Positions 35,150 to 45,389 of a stretch of 64,000 bases of DNA are shown one piece after another. Location of the stretch: positions 186,001 to 250,000 of the forward strand of contig NC_011146.1 in NCBI RefSeq assembly GCF_000020725.1, in the 5' to 3' direction. Made by a program: the position numbers and the translations under genes. The stretch is from Citrifermentans bemidjiense Bem (lineage in GTDB: Bacteria; Desulfobacterota; Desulfuromonadia; Geobacterales; Geobacteraceae). Every line of letters starts with the position of its first letter. The stretch's first letter is position 1. The notes beneath the pieces are model-generated. The model had not been told where the DNA came from. It saw only the letters and a list, made by a program, of their open reading frames with translations, and did not search any database.

Positions 35150-37633
35150 TTACGGCGCGCCACCTGCATCCGCCTGCGGCTCGGCGCCGTAGCTGGTCGG
35201 TTCCGTCCCGGCGATGAAACATTCCTGCACCGCGCCGGGGGTCCCTTCGCGCGCCAGGTGCCCCGTGCGGGGGTCGATGAGGGCGAAGGTGACGTTCCCC
35301 GGGGTGGGGAACGACTTCACCGGAAGGCCGGCGAGGGCGCGTTGCATGAAGTCGGTCCAGATCGGCGCTGCCGCCTGGCCCCCAGATCCTCCGGCTCCCA
35401 GACTCCGCTCCTGGTCGTATCCTACCCACACCCCGGCCACCAGTTGCGGCACGTATCCCACGAACCAGGCATCCTTCATGTCGTTGGTGGTCCCGGTCTT
35501 GCCGGCGACCGGCCTCCCCACGGCGCGTGCCCTGCCGCCGGTGCCGCTGGTGACGACGCTCTGCATCAGGTTGGTCATGATGAAGGCGGTCTCAGGCGGG
35601 ATCACCGGGAAGGCCCCCCCTGCGGCCGAGTTCAAGCCGGCTTCGGCCGGCTTCGGTGCCGCTCCTTCCCCATTCTCGCCTGGCGCCGTGTTCTCGTCCC
35701 CTTCGCCGGCAGACGACATGCGGCTGAAAACGGGGATCTTCGGCTCCGCCGTCTCCTCGAGCACGTTCCCATCGCGGTCGAGCACCTTGGTGACGAAGTA
35801 GGGGGTGGTCCGGTAACCGCCGGAAGCGAACACGGCATAGGCGCTGGTGAGCTCGATAGGGGTCACCGAAGAGGAACCGAGGGCGAGGGTCAGGTTGCTG
35901 GCCAAGGGGGAGGTGATCCCGATCTTCTTGGCGTACTCGATGGCGGTTCCCACCCCGATCTGTTCCAGGATCTTCACGCTCACCACGTTGATCGACTCGG
36001 TAAGCGCCTCGCGCATGGTGACCGGTCCGCGGTAGACGTTGTCGTAGTTCTTGGGTTTCCAGGCCTTCTCCGCACCGCTTTCGTATTCAACCTGGGAGTC
36101 GTCGATGACGCTTGCGGTTGTCATGCCGTTGTCCAAAGCGGCGGCGTAGATGACTGGCTTGAACGCGGAGCCCGGATTCCGCTTGGCCTGCATGGCGCGG
36201 TTGAACTGGCTCTTTTTGAAGTCGTACCCCCCGACCATGGCGCGCACCCCCCCGGTCAACGGGTCAAGGGCTATCAGCGCCGCCTGTGCCTCAGGGGCCT
36301 GGTCCAGCGCGAACACCGCCCCGGTCCTGTTCTGATCCGGCACCTTCACCTGCAGCTCCAAAACGGCGCCAAGCCCGATGGCGCGCTTCGCCTCAGGTTT
36401 TCCGAACCTGGGGATCAGCTCCAGCTTCCCGGCCCATTCCATGTTCTTCCTGGGGACGGTCCCGGTACGCTCCCCCACCTGCACGGTGAGCTCGCGTTTC
36501 GCCGGGTCGACGCCGGTCACCACCCCCTGATAGACGTTCCCCTCCTTCAGGGAGAGGTCGTCGATCTCGTCCTCGACCTTCTTGCAGAAAGGCTCCACCT
36601 CTGCTTCCTGGAGGTACTTCGCGGCCCCCCGGAACCCCTGGCGCTTGTCCACCGCCTTCAGGCCGTTCACGACCGAGGTGTAGGCCGCCTTCTGCATCTC
36701 TCCGTTCATGGTGGTGTAGATCTTGAGGCCGTCCTTGTAGAGCCGCTCCTCGCCGTACTTTTGCACCAGCTGCTGCCGCACCTGCTCAAGGAAGTAGGCC
36801 GACTGCTCCGCGTTCACCTTCTTGAGCGGCTGGATCACGATAGGGGTCGCCTTGGCGTACTGCGCCTCGGCCTGAGTGATGTACCCCTCCTTCACCATCC
36901 GCTCCAGCACGTACGCCTGGCGCTCCTTGGCCCGGTCCAGGTGCTTGATGGGGGAGTAGCTGTTGGGGGCCTTGGGGAGCCCGGCCAGCATCGCCATCTC
37001 CGCGAGGTTCAGGTTCTCGACTTCCTTGCCGAAGTAGGTCTCGGCCGCAAGCTGCACGCCGTAGGCCCCCGCCCCGAGGTAGATCTGGTTCAGGTAGATG
37101 TAGAGGATCTCGTCCTTGGAGAGCCGCTCCTCCATCCTTTTAGCGAGGATCGCCTCCTTGAGCTTGCGGGAGAACTTCTTTTCCGGGGTGAGCAGCATCG
37201 ACTTGGCGACCTGCTGCGTGATGGTGGAGGCCCCCTCCTTCTTGCGCATGGATATCAGGTTCTTGAAAGCGGCCCTGGCGATGCCGACGTAGTCGATACC
37301 CTTGTGCTGGTAGAAGTTCGAGTCCTCGGCGGAGACGAAGGCCTGGATCAGCCGTTTGGGCATCTTGTCTACCGGGACCACCGTGCGCCGCTCCAGGTAG
37401 AATTCCCCCACCAGGGCGCCGTCGGCGCCGTAGACCTGGGAAAGGATGGGCGGGCGGTAGTCCGCCAGGCGGTCCACCTTTGGGAGTGCTCCCAGAAGGT
37501 AGAAGAAATAGCCGATGAAGGCGAGAAACAGGATGGTTGAAACGGTCGCGAAGGCGGCGAGGAGGACTTTGCCTCCCGTCCGCTGCTTCAGTCTGCGGTT
37601 TTGCTGCCGGGGCTGCGCCTTATAGGTTTCCAT
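35150..37633 (-). CDS. mrcA: Class A penicillin-binding protein 1A (transglycosylase/transpeptidase)
   Basis: An 827-residue bifunctional peptidoglycan synthase. One membrane anchor lies at residues about 22-47. The GT51 transglycosylase domain follows, with catalytic E103 in SAEDSNFYQH and a TITQQVAKSML motif. The transpeptidase has SxxK in GSAFKPVIYA (near 487), the S-x-N motif TESINVVS and KTGTT (near 711). A Pro/Gly/Ala-rich insert lies before the KTG box (about 640-670). It acts at the outer face of the inner membrane. No partner gene is adjacent. Confidence 0.95.
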   Translation of the reverse strand: METYKAQPRQQNRRLKQRTGGKVLLAAFATVSTILFLAFIGYFFYLLGALPKVDRLADYRPPILSQVYGADGALVGEFYLERRTVVPVDKMPKRLIQAFVSAEDSNFYQHKGIDYVGIARAAFKNLISMRKKEGASTITQQVAKSMLLTPEKKFSRKLKEAILAKRMEERLSKDEILYIYLNQIYLGAGAYGVQLAAETYFGKEVENLNLAEMAMLAGLPKAPNSYSPIKHLDRAKERQAYVLERMVKEGYITQAEAQYAKATPIVIQPLKKVNAEQSAYFLEQVRQQLVQKYGEERLYKDGLKIYTTMNGEMQKAAYTSVVNGLKAVDKRQGFRGAAKYLQEAEVEPFCKKVEDEIDDLSLKEGNVYQGVVTGVDPAKRELTVQVGERTGTVPRKNMEWAGKLELIPRFGKPEAKRAIGLGAVLELQVKVPDQNRTGAVFALDQAPEAQAALIALDPLTGGVRAMVGGYDFKKSQFNRAMQAKRNPGSAFKPVIYAAALDNGMTTASVIDDSQVEYESGAEKAWKPKNYDNVYRGPVTMREALTESINVVSVKILEQIGVGTAIEYAKKIGITSPLASNLTLALGSSSVTPIELTSAYAVFASGGYRTTPYFVTKVLDRDGNVLEETAEPKIPVFSRMSSAGEGDENTAPGENGEGAAPKPAEAGLNSAAGGAFPVIPPETAFIMTNLMQSVVTSGTGGRARAVGRPVAGKTGTTNDMKDAWFVGYVPQLVAGVWVGYDQERSLGAGGSGGQAAAPIWTDFMQRALAGLPVKSFPTPGNVTFALIDPRTGHLAREGTPGAVQECFIAGTEPTSYGAEPQADAGGAP

Positions 37634-38094
37634 AGGTTCTGTGTTTCTCCAGTGGTCGGATGCGCCCGGCAGAGGCGGGGCGTGGTGCCTTGGAAGGTTC
37701 GGTACGGCGGGGGCGGCGAGAGCGTTTACCCCCGCGGCGGGGAAGGTTAGCTTCCGGGGCGGTGCATCTGGGTGTGGCAGGGCCTGCAGCAGGATGCCAG
37801 AGCGAGATTATCCTAGAACCACCTATGAATTCAAGGTTATTGTGCAAAGGAGCCTTTGCCGGCGGGGAGTCGCGGACCGGCGCTTCCCTAAGAACGAAAT
37901 ATTTATAAAGTTTTCCCGCCGCGACCCGATTGACTCCCTGTCGAGATAGTTCCTGACGCCGGGTTGGCGCCGGCCACCGGTACCCAAGGGGGGCTAGGTC
38001 GAGGCCGGATATCGTATACAGGTTTATTTGGCACCGGAAAAGGTGCTAAGATAGCGCGCTCAAGATATCAACCGGCGACTGACCTCGAGGTGAA
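37634..38094. other. Intergenic region between divergent PBP1A and CitG-like genes
   Basis: No coding frame here has a ribosome-binding site or family pattern, and no strong promoter or conserved RNA was found. It must hold both divergent promoters. Confidence 0.5.
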
Positions 38095-38898
38095 ATGCGT
38101 AACTATCTGGAAAAGCTGGCCCATAACCTGGTGCGCGGAGCGTTCATGGAGCTCTACCTGACCCCGAAGCCGGGGCTCGTCGATCTTGCCGACAGCGGTC
38201 CGCTCCCCGGTCTCGACATCGCGATAATGGAGGAGTCCCTCAAGGTAGTGGCCCTGTACTTGCTCGACCTGAGCCAGGCTGTAGCCGGCGGTGCGGACCT
38301 GGCCGAGCAGGTGCGCCTTGGCGCCGCAGCCGAGCGGGCGGTGCAGCGGGCCATCGGCAGCAGCTGCCACAAGGGGTACATCTTTCTCGGCGGGCTTCTC
38401 ATCTGCGCCAGCGCCTGCGCCCCCAGCCGGGACGAAACCGCCTTGCGCGCGTCGATCGCAGCCCTTGCGGCGCGCTTCTTCGAGCACGGCGAGCCCGGCT
38501 CCTCCACCCGCGTGCGCAACCGCTTCCAGGGCGGGGGGATCAGGGAGGAGGCCTTGGCCGGCCTCCCCTCCCTTTTCGAGCAGGCGCTCCCGGTGTTCAG
38601 GCGCGAGGTCGCCAGCGGCAACCGCGGCAGCGCCGTCTTCGCCATGCTGGGGCGCCTTATGCAGACGGTGGAAGACAGCACCACCTTGAAAAGCGGCGGC
38701 AGAAGCGGACTGAGGACGGTCCGGGAGGACGGCAGGTACTTGGAGCGGATGGTGGCGCAGCGGGACGACTTCCTCGCCTTCCTTGCCGAGCGGAACTCAC
38801 ACTACACCAGCGCCAGGCTCACCATGGGAGGCGTAGCCGGTGTGCTCGCCCTGGCGCTCGCCTGGCTGAGCCATACCGGCGAACTCGAGGCTGCCTAA
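38095..38898 (+). CDS. Triphosphoribosyl-dephospho-CoA synthase (CitG/MdcB) family protein
   Basis: A 267-residue helical protein. The family signature TPKPGLVD is at residues about 23-30, with CHKGYIFLGGL and EDSTTLKSGGRSGL matching later conserved blocks. Family members make 2'-(5''-triphosphoribosyl)-3'-dephospho-CoA, the prosthetic-group precursor of citrate or malonate-decarboxylase acyl carrier proteins, from dephospho-CoA and ATP. No citrate lyase or malonate decarboxylase gene is near, so the substrate may differ. The C-terminus has a hydrophobic stretch. A GAGGTGAA site abuts the ATG. It is not in an operon with its neighbours. Confidence 0.8.
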   Translation: MRNYLEKLAHNLVRGAFMELYLTPKPGLVDLADSGPLPGLDIAIMEESLKVVALYLLDLSQAVAGGADLAEQVRLGAAAERAVQRAIGSSCHKGYIFLGGLLICASACAPSRDETALRASIAALAARFFEHGEPGSSTRVRNRFQGGGIREEALAGLPSLFEQALPVFRREVASGNRGSAVFAMLGRLMQTVEDSTTLKSGGRSGLRTVREDGRYLERMVAQRDDFLAFLAERNSHYTSARLTMGGVAGVLALALAWLSHTGELEAA

Positions 38899-38952
38899 GC
38901 CTGTCGCGCCCCCCGCGTCTGCCCATCCTGCCAAAAACCCGAGCAGTTTCGG

Positions 38953-38981
38953 TTTACTTGACCGTTTACGCATGCTAATAT
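38953..38981 (+). promoter_or_regulatory. Candidate sigma-70 promoter for the DUF4388-pilT operon
   Basis: TTTACT (38953-38958), a 17-bp spacer and TAATAT (38976-38981), about 120 bp before the start. Confidence 0.45.
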
Positions 38982-39102
38982 GACGCCGCTTACCAGGGGC
39001 CTTGGCAGCCGTAGGGGAGAAGAGCCTTCCCTGGCTCGGTCCCCGAAGGTAAAGCTAACGGTTCTTCAAACCCGCAACACCAGCCAACACAAGGGTACCT
39101 GC

Positions 39103-40815
39103 ATGTCATTTGACGGTGATTTAGAGCACCTGCCCATAGTCGACGTGATCCAGTTGCTGCACGCGACCGGCAAGTCCGGCACCTTGACCTTGAAAAGCGC
39201 CAAGGGTGAGAGCCAGCTGGCCTTTGTGGACGGGTTCGTGGTCAGCGCGAATCACGTGAACAACAGCGTCAGGATCGGCCAGATCATGCTCGACATGGGG
39301 CTGATCACCAAAGAGAACCTCGATCTGGCGCTTAAGGAGCAGAGATCCGCCGGCTCGCAGCGCAAGCCGATCATCCAGACCCTGATCGAGGGGGGGGTGG
39401 TCAAGACTTCGGATGCCTACAAGGGACTCGAAGCGCTGATCGAAATGACCATCGTCGAGGTCCTCACCTGGACCAGGGGGACCTTCTCCCTCGACGTCAA
39501 CGAGTCCGTCGTTTCCGACGACTACCGCTACTTCCCCGAACAGGTCAAGCAGGAGATCCACCTCAACACGCAGAACCTGTTGATGGACGCCCTGCGCATC
39601 TACGATGAGCGTAAGCGCGACGGCACCCTCACCCCCGAGGCCATGTTCGGTACCGCAGAGCCACCGATGCCGGAAGCGCCTGCCGGCGCCGCTGAGATAT
39701 CCGCCGTCGACCTGGGGCTGGAGGAACTGGACGAGCTGGAAAGGCGCATCCCCCAGCACTTCGCCCCCCTGGCTGAGGAGCTCCCCGACACCCCGTCCAA
39801 CAGGCTCCGGGACGAGCTGACGGGAATCCCCGTGGAGGAACAGCAGCTGCTTTTCCGCTACCTGGAGCAGCTGCCGCAGCCTCAGGAGGGGGCCTTCGCC
39901 GGAACCGGGGTGGTGCTCTACACCACCGACAAGGTGCTGCGCGAATGCGTGGCCGCCGTCTGCGGCGCAAGCTTTCTCTGCGCGACCGACGATCCTTCCC
40001 ATATCGATGCGGTCCTCGACCAGGCCCTCTCCAGGCAGCGCCTTCCCTTGCTGTTGGTGGATGCCGGCGAGCCGGGTGACGGAGCTGCTCTGCTCGCGTT
40101 TGCGCAGCAAAGACGGGAACGTCATCCCGATCTCCCCATCGTCCTTCTCGCCTCCCCCGGCGACTACGCGCTCTTCGCACGCGCATTCGACGTCGGAGCC
40201 AGCGCGTTTTTGCCCCGCGCCACCAGAAAGGAGCGTGCCGGGAGCTTCATCGCCGATGCTATAGAGAGCTGTCGAGCCCTGGCCGGCTACCTGGAAAAGC
40301 GCAGCGAGGAGCCCGGGCTCGCGCTGTTGCCCAGGTTCAGAAGCAGCTTTCTGGCCCTTTCCGAGCAGCGCGACCCGCCGGAGGTCACCTTTGCGCTGCT
40401 GCAGGCGGCCTGCGGCTTTTTCAAGCGCGGGGTCACCCTGGTGGTGGTGCGCTCCGAGCTGATCGCCGAACGCGCCATCGGAGCGAGCGACACGGGCGCC
40501 GTCACCTCGGTGAAGCTGCGCATCCCGACCGGCGAGCCTGACCTGTATCAAAAGGCGCTGGAAGGAGAGATCTACTACGGCGACGCCGACCGCGCCGTGC
40601 GCGAGACCATGTTCTCCGCCATCGGGGCTCCCGCCAGCAGCAGGATCCTCCTGCTTCCGGTCAGGAGTTTCGGCAGGGTCATCGCCGTCATCTACGCCGA
40701 TTTCGGCTCCAGCGCCGGGGGCGATCCTCAACTGCAGCTGCTCGAGATCCTCTCCCAGCATGCGGGGCTCATCATAGACAACGTGCTCTACCGCAAAAGG
40801 TGCGCGCAAAAATAA
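39103..40815 (+). CDS. DUF4388 (PATAN) protein with receiver-like and GAF-like domains
   Basis: A 570-residue cytoplasmic protein. Residues 1 to about 165 form a DUF4388 domain (DGDLEHLPIVDVIQLLHATGKSGTL in part), containing an MshEN-like stretch, RIGQIMLDMGLITKENL. Residues about 265-400 look like a response-regulator receiver fold (VVLYTTDKVL, LPLLLVDAGE, DLPIVLLASPGD); the phospho-acceptor Asp is in a plausible place (LLVDAGE). The C-terminus (about 430-565) is GAF-like and lies 42 bp before a PilT-type ATPase gene. ATG 39103 is preferred over the longer open frame. DUF4388 proteins often occur with motility or gliding genes, suggesting control of the ATPase. Confidence 0.75.
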   Translation: MSFDGDLEHLPIVDVIQLLHATGKSGTLTLKSAKGESQLAFVDGFVVSANHVNNSVRIGQIMLDMGLITKENLDLALKEQRSAGSQRKPIIQTLIEGGVVKTSDAYKGLEALIEMTIVEVLTWTRGTFSLDVNESVVSDDYRYFPEQVKQEIHLNTQNLLMDALRIYDERKRDGTLTPEAMFGTAEPPMPEAPAGAAEISAVDLGLEELDELERRIPQHFAPLAEELPDTPSNRLRDELTGIPVEEQQLLFRYLEQLPQPQEGAFAGTGVVLYTTDKVLRECVAAVCGASFLCATDDPSHIDAVLDQALSRQRLPLLLVDAGEPGDGAALLAFAQQRRERHPDLPIVLLASPGDYALFARAFDVGASAFLPRATRKERAGSFIADAIESCRALAGYLEKRSEEPGLALLPRFRSSFLALSEQRDPPEVTFALLQAACGFFKRGVTLVVVRSELIAERAIGASDTGAVTSVKLRIPTGEPDLYQKALEGEIYYGDADRAVRETMFSAIGAPASSRILLLPVRSFGRVIAVIYADFGSSAGGDPQLQLLEILSQHAGLIIDNVLYRKRCAQK

Positions 40816-40857
40816 GCAGCAAGTTTCGATGTCATCCATTCAGTTACAGGGGGGACC

Positions 40858-41928
40858 ATGGATTCCAAGATCTTCGTCCAAATACTTGAAATAGCCTTCA
40901 GCAAAAAGGTTTCCGACGTGCATTTCGAGGTGGACAATCCCCCGTTTTTCCGCGGCAAGGGACAGATCATCCGCTCCAAGCTCCCCAGCCTCACCTCCGA
41001 GGATACGGAATTCATCGCGTCGCAGATCATGGCACACAACAACCGCCGCTGGGAGGCCGACCAGAAGGAATACGACACCTCCTTCTCCCTGCCGAGCGGC
41101 GCGCGCTTCCGCGTCAGTATCTTCAAGCAGCGCGGGCACTTCGGCATCATCATGAGGGTCATTCCCGCCAACATCGGCACCTTTGAAGAACTCCGCCTGC
41201 CGGCTGTGCTTGGGGAGGTTGCCAAGGCACCCAACGGACTCATCCTGGTGACCGGCCCGACCGGCAACGGCAAATCGACCACCCTCGCCTCGATACTGCG
41301 CTACATCAACGAAAACCTCGCCTACAACTGCATCACCATCGAGGACCCGATCGAATTCCTGTTCAAGTCCGAGAAGAGCTGCATCATCCAGCGCGAGGTG
41401 GGGATCGACACCGACAGCTTCAGTTCTGCGGTAAAAGCCGCTTTGCGCATGGACCCGGATCTGATCATGGTCGGCGAGATGCGCGACACCGCCACCATCG
41501 AATCCTGCCTGATGGCGGCCGAGACCGGCCACCTGGTTCTCTCCACCCTGCACACCCAGGGTGCGGTATCGACCATCAACAGGATCGTCGGGCACTTCCC
41601 TCCCGACGCCCAGGAGATCGTGCGCCAAAGGCTTGCGGACATCCTGGTCGCCACCGTCTCGATACGCCTGGTGATGAACAAGACCGGAGAGGCGATCCTT
41701 CCGGTCCTCGAGATCATGCGCGCCACCACCACCATCCAAAGCTGCATCAGGGAGGGGAGGCTGGACGAGATCGAGGCGCACATGGAGAACGGCCGCAGCC
41801 AATACCAGATGCAGACCTTCGACCAGCACCTGATCCAGTTGCACGAGCAGGAGCAGATCACCATGGAGGACGCCAAGCGGCTTTCCCACTCCATGGACCT
41901 GGAACGGAAACTGATGTTCACCAACTAG
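40858..41928 (+). CDS. PilT/PilU-family type IV pilus retraction ATPase
   Basis: A 356-residue secretion ATPase. Walker A is GPTGNGKST (133-141), the Asp box TIEDPIEF (160-167), Walker B DLIMVGEMRD (201-210) and the His box AETGHLVLSTLHT (221-233). The length and the lack of a GspE N-terminal domain fit the PilT side of the family. Arginine fingers and the C-terminal helices are normal. The chromosome presumably has other pilT copies; no pilus genes are in the window. It is the second gene of a two-gene operon with the DUF4388 protein and is followed by a strong terminator. Confidence 0.93.
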   Translation: MDSKIFVQILEIAFSKKVSDVHFEVDNPPFFRGKGQIIRSKLPSLTSEDTEFIASQIMAHNNRRWEADQKEYDTSFSLPSGARFRVSIFKQRGHFGIIMRVIPANIGTFEELRLPAVLGEVAKAPNGLILVTGPTGNGKSTTLASILRYINENLAYNCITIEDPIEFLFKSEKSCIIQREVGIDTDSFSSAVKAALRMDPDLIMVGEMRDTATIESCLMAAETGHLVLSTLHTQGAVSTINRIVGHFPPDAQEIVRQRLADILVATVSIRLVMNKTGEAILPVLEIMRATTTIQSCIREGRLDEIEAHMENGRSQYQMQTFDQHLIQLHEQEQITMEDAKRLSHSMDLERKLMFTN

Positions 41929-41946
41929 CCTCGCCATCGCCACGAG

Positions 41947-41990
41947 AAAAGGGGGGGTGCCGTTTATTGCGGCACCCCCCCCTTTTTTTT
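41947..41990 (+). terminator. Terminator after pilT-like gene
   Basis: A 16-bp stem beginning AAAAGGGGGGGTGCCG pairs the CGGCACCCCCCCC arm around TTTATTG, with nine T after it. Confidence 0.9.
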
Positions 41991-41992
41991 TA

Positions 41993-43652
<1,660 letters not shown>

Positions 43653-43671
43653 TAGCTAGCTGCGCCGTTTC

Positions 43672-43711
43672 AAAAAAGAAGGCCCGGCAGAGATGCCGGG
43701 CTTTCTTTTTT
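43672..43711. terminator. Bidirectional terminator between gdhA and yceH-like gene
   Basis: GCCCGGCA (43682-43689) pairs TGCCGGGC (43694-43701) around GAGA, flanked by A-run and T-run so that it can serve both convergent genes. Confidence 0.85.
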
Positions 43712-43762
43712 GCCTGCTCTTGCCTTGTTCCCAGGGTCCTCCTTGAGAACAAGATCTGGGGC

Positions 43763-44443
43763 TTAGGCGAAGGCGTCCATCATCTCCTGCACCTCCCGGC
43801 GCAGTGCGGCGATCTCCTGCCGCAGCGAGCCTATTCCTTCCTCCAGCCGCTCCAGCCGCTCGTTTCCTACTGCGGGACGCCCGGCAGCCGCTCTTGGGCC
43901 TGCCGCCGGCTCCATCTCCTCCGATATGTCCAGCTCGTCGGGGAACTCAGGCAACCCCGCAAAGACCTGGAGGTAACGCTGCTCCTTGCGCCCGGGTTGG
44001 CGCGGCAGCCTCACCACCAGGGGGGGGCCGTGTTGCTGCAGCTTCCGCAGGGTCTCCTCCACCGATTCGATGTCTCCCATTTCGGTCATGCGCTCGCCGC
44101 GGCTGCGCAACTCGGCCGCAGTCTGGGCCCCCCGCAGCATCAGTTCCGCCAGCACCGCACGCTCGGCGGCGGCAAGCCGCAGGTTGTCGGTTGCCGAATG
44201 GCAGTACTTTGCGACCCGTCCTCCGGTCGTGGTGAGCCGCGCGAGGCCTCGTGCGCCTAGCGCTTCCAACCCGCGCAGCAGGTCGGCTTCGGTTACGGAC
44301 ATCACGGGATCGCGGTTTGATTTCTGGTTGCACGCGCTGGCCAAGGCGTTGAGGGTCAGGGGATAGATCTCGGGAGTGGCCAGCTCCTTCTCCATGAGGC
44401 ACCCCAGGATCCTTATTTCCAGCTCGCTCAGGTTCATTCTCAT
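43763..44443 (-). CDS. YceH-family (DUF480) protein
   Basis: A 226-residue protein of tandem winged-helix folds. The start LSELEIRILGCLMEKELATPE and NALASACNQKSNRDPVM are the DUF480/YceH signature. The middle (RKEQRYLQVFAG) completes the second wing. A C-terminal coiled coil (ERLEEGIGSLRQEIAALRREV, in part) follows a Pro/Ala-rich linker. Family function is unknown; a DNA-binding role is assumed from the fold. AGGAG lies before the ATG. Confidence 0.92.
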   Translation of the reverse strand: MRMNLSELEIRILGCLMEKELATPEIYPLTLNALASACNQKSNRDPVMSVTEADLLRGLEALGARGLARLTTTGGRVAKYCHSATDNLRLAAAERAVLAELMLRGAQTAAELRSRGERMTEMGDIESVEETLRKLQQHGPPLVVRLPRQPGRKEQRYLQVFAGLPEFPDELDISEEMEPAAGPRAAAGRPAVGNERLERLEEGIGSLRQEIAALRREVQEMMDAFA

Positions 44444-44657
44444 CAGCTGCTCCTTCTGCCCCAGGGGGGTGGCCGGAAGCGCCGCACGGCCAGGTGCGGG
44501 GGCTTCGGTATATTAGCTGGTGACATCATCAGCCGGAAAAGGTATTATTGGCCGGATTGTGCCCGGCCGCGAACAGAGGCCCGGCCTGACATCCGCAGGT
44601 AAAACTCACCTCAGCAAGCCTCCTGCAGATGACCCTACACCCCCAAAAGAGGTCCCG

Positions 44658-45377
44658 ATGACAGGTAAAGCCAAACTGCTTCTTGCGGTTGCCGCCTTGA
44701 ACCTGGCGCTGGCAAACGATGCTTCCGCCTTCTGTTTTGAAGAGGCGGGCCAGCAATACGGCATCAATCCGCAGATCCTACGCGCCATAGCCAAGGTCGA
44801 ATCCAATTTCAACCCCGCCGCCGTCAACTACAACACCAACGGTTCCTACGATTTCGGGCTGATGCAGATCAACTCCATCTGGGCTCCCACCATCGGCAAG
44901 GAGCGCTGGAACTCGCTCGGCGACCCGTGCAACAGCGTGAAGACCGGCGCTTGGATACTTTCCATGTGCATGGAGAAGTACGGCTACACCTGGAAGGCCA
45001 TCGGCTGCTACAACAGTCAGACCCCCGAAAAGCGCGATAAATATTCCAAGAAGGTGTTCGACCAGTTGCAGCGCGTGAAGCCGTTGAAGCAGGAAGCGGC
45101 CTATACGCCGCTCAACAGGAGGATCGAGGACCTGGTACGGGACAAGGTTGAGGGCTGGGTCGACGAGGCAGCCCAGGGAAAAGGGGAAGAATTCACCGTG
45201 AAGGTGAAAGGGTCGATTCCGTCCCCCAAAGAGGTGCTGAAGGAGGAAACCCCTTCCTTGGCAGACTCGTCTCTGCAGAGCGCGCTCCCCGGCAGCATCC
45301 AGCAGAACTCGCTGGCCCCCAGTGCCGGTGACTCCGGCATGGAACAGGGGGGCACCGCAGCATCCCCCATTCCGTAA
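44658..45377 (+). CDS. Lytic transglycosylase domain protein (SLT, IagB/VirB1-like)
   Basis: A 239-residue exported muramidase-type enzyme. Residues 1-24 form a signal peptide (ASA cleavage). The SLT domain contains the catalytic glutamate E48 in AIAKVESNFN, then SYDFGLMQINSIW and GAWILSMCMEKYGYTWKAIGCYN in parts, typical of IagB/VirB1 accessory enzymes of secretion or pilus systems. The C-terminal 100 residues are unstructured and Ser/Pro/Gln-rich. ATG 44658 is chosen for the signal peptide and an AGAGGT site. It faces a LysM protein gene. Confidence 0.88.
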   Translation: MTGKAKLLLAVAALNLALANDASAFCFEEAGQQYGINPQILRAIAKVESNFNPAAVNYNTNGSYDFGLMQINSIWAPTIGKERWNSLGDPCNSVKTGAWILSMCMEKYGYTWKAIGCYNSQTPEKRDKYSKKVFDQLQRVKPLKQEAAYTPLNRRIEDLVRDKVEGWVDEAAQGKGEEFTVKVKGSIPSPKEVLKEETPSLADSSLQSALPGSIQQNSLAPSAGDSGMEQGGTAASPIP

Positions 45378-45389
45378 TTCAGGCCATCC

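Noticed and set aside
38033-38055. Sigma-54-like TGGCAC...TGCT before the CitG-like gene
   Set aside because: The GG-to-GC spacing is about 15 bp rather than the required 10-12, so it does not fit the sigma-54 consensus.
38899-39102. Possible c-di-GMP riboswitch before the DUF4388 gene
   Set aside because: The conserved GEMM core (GGACGCAAAGCC-type) is not present, here or in the other long gaps checked.
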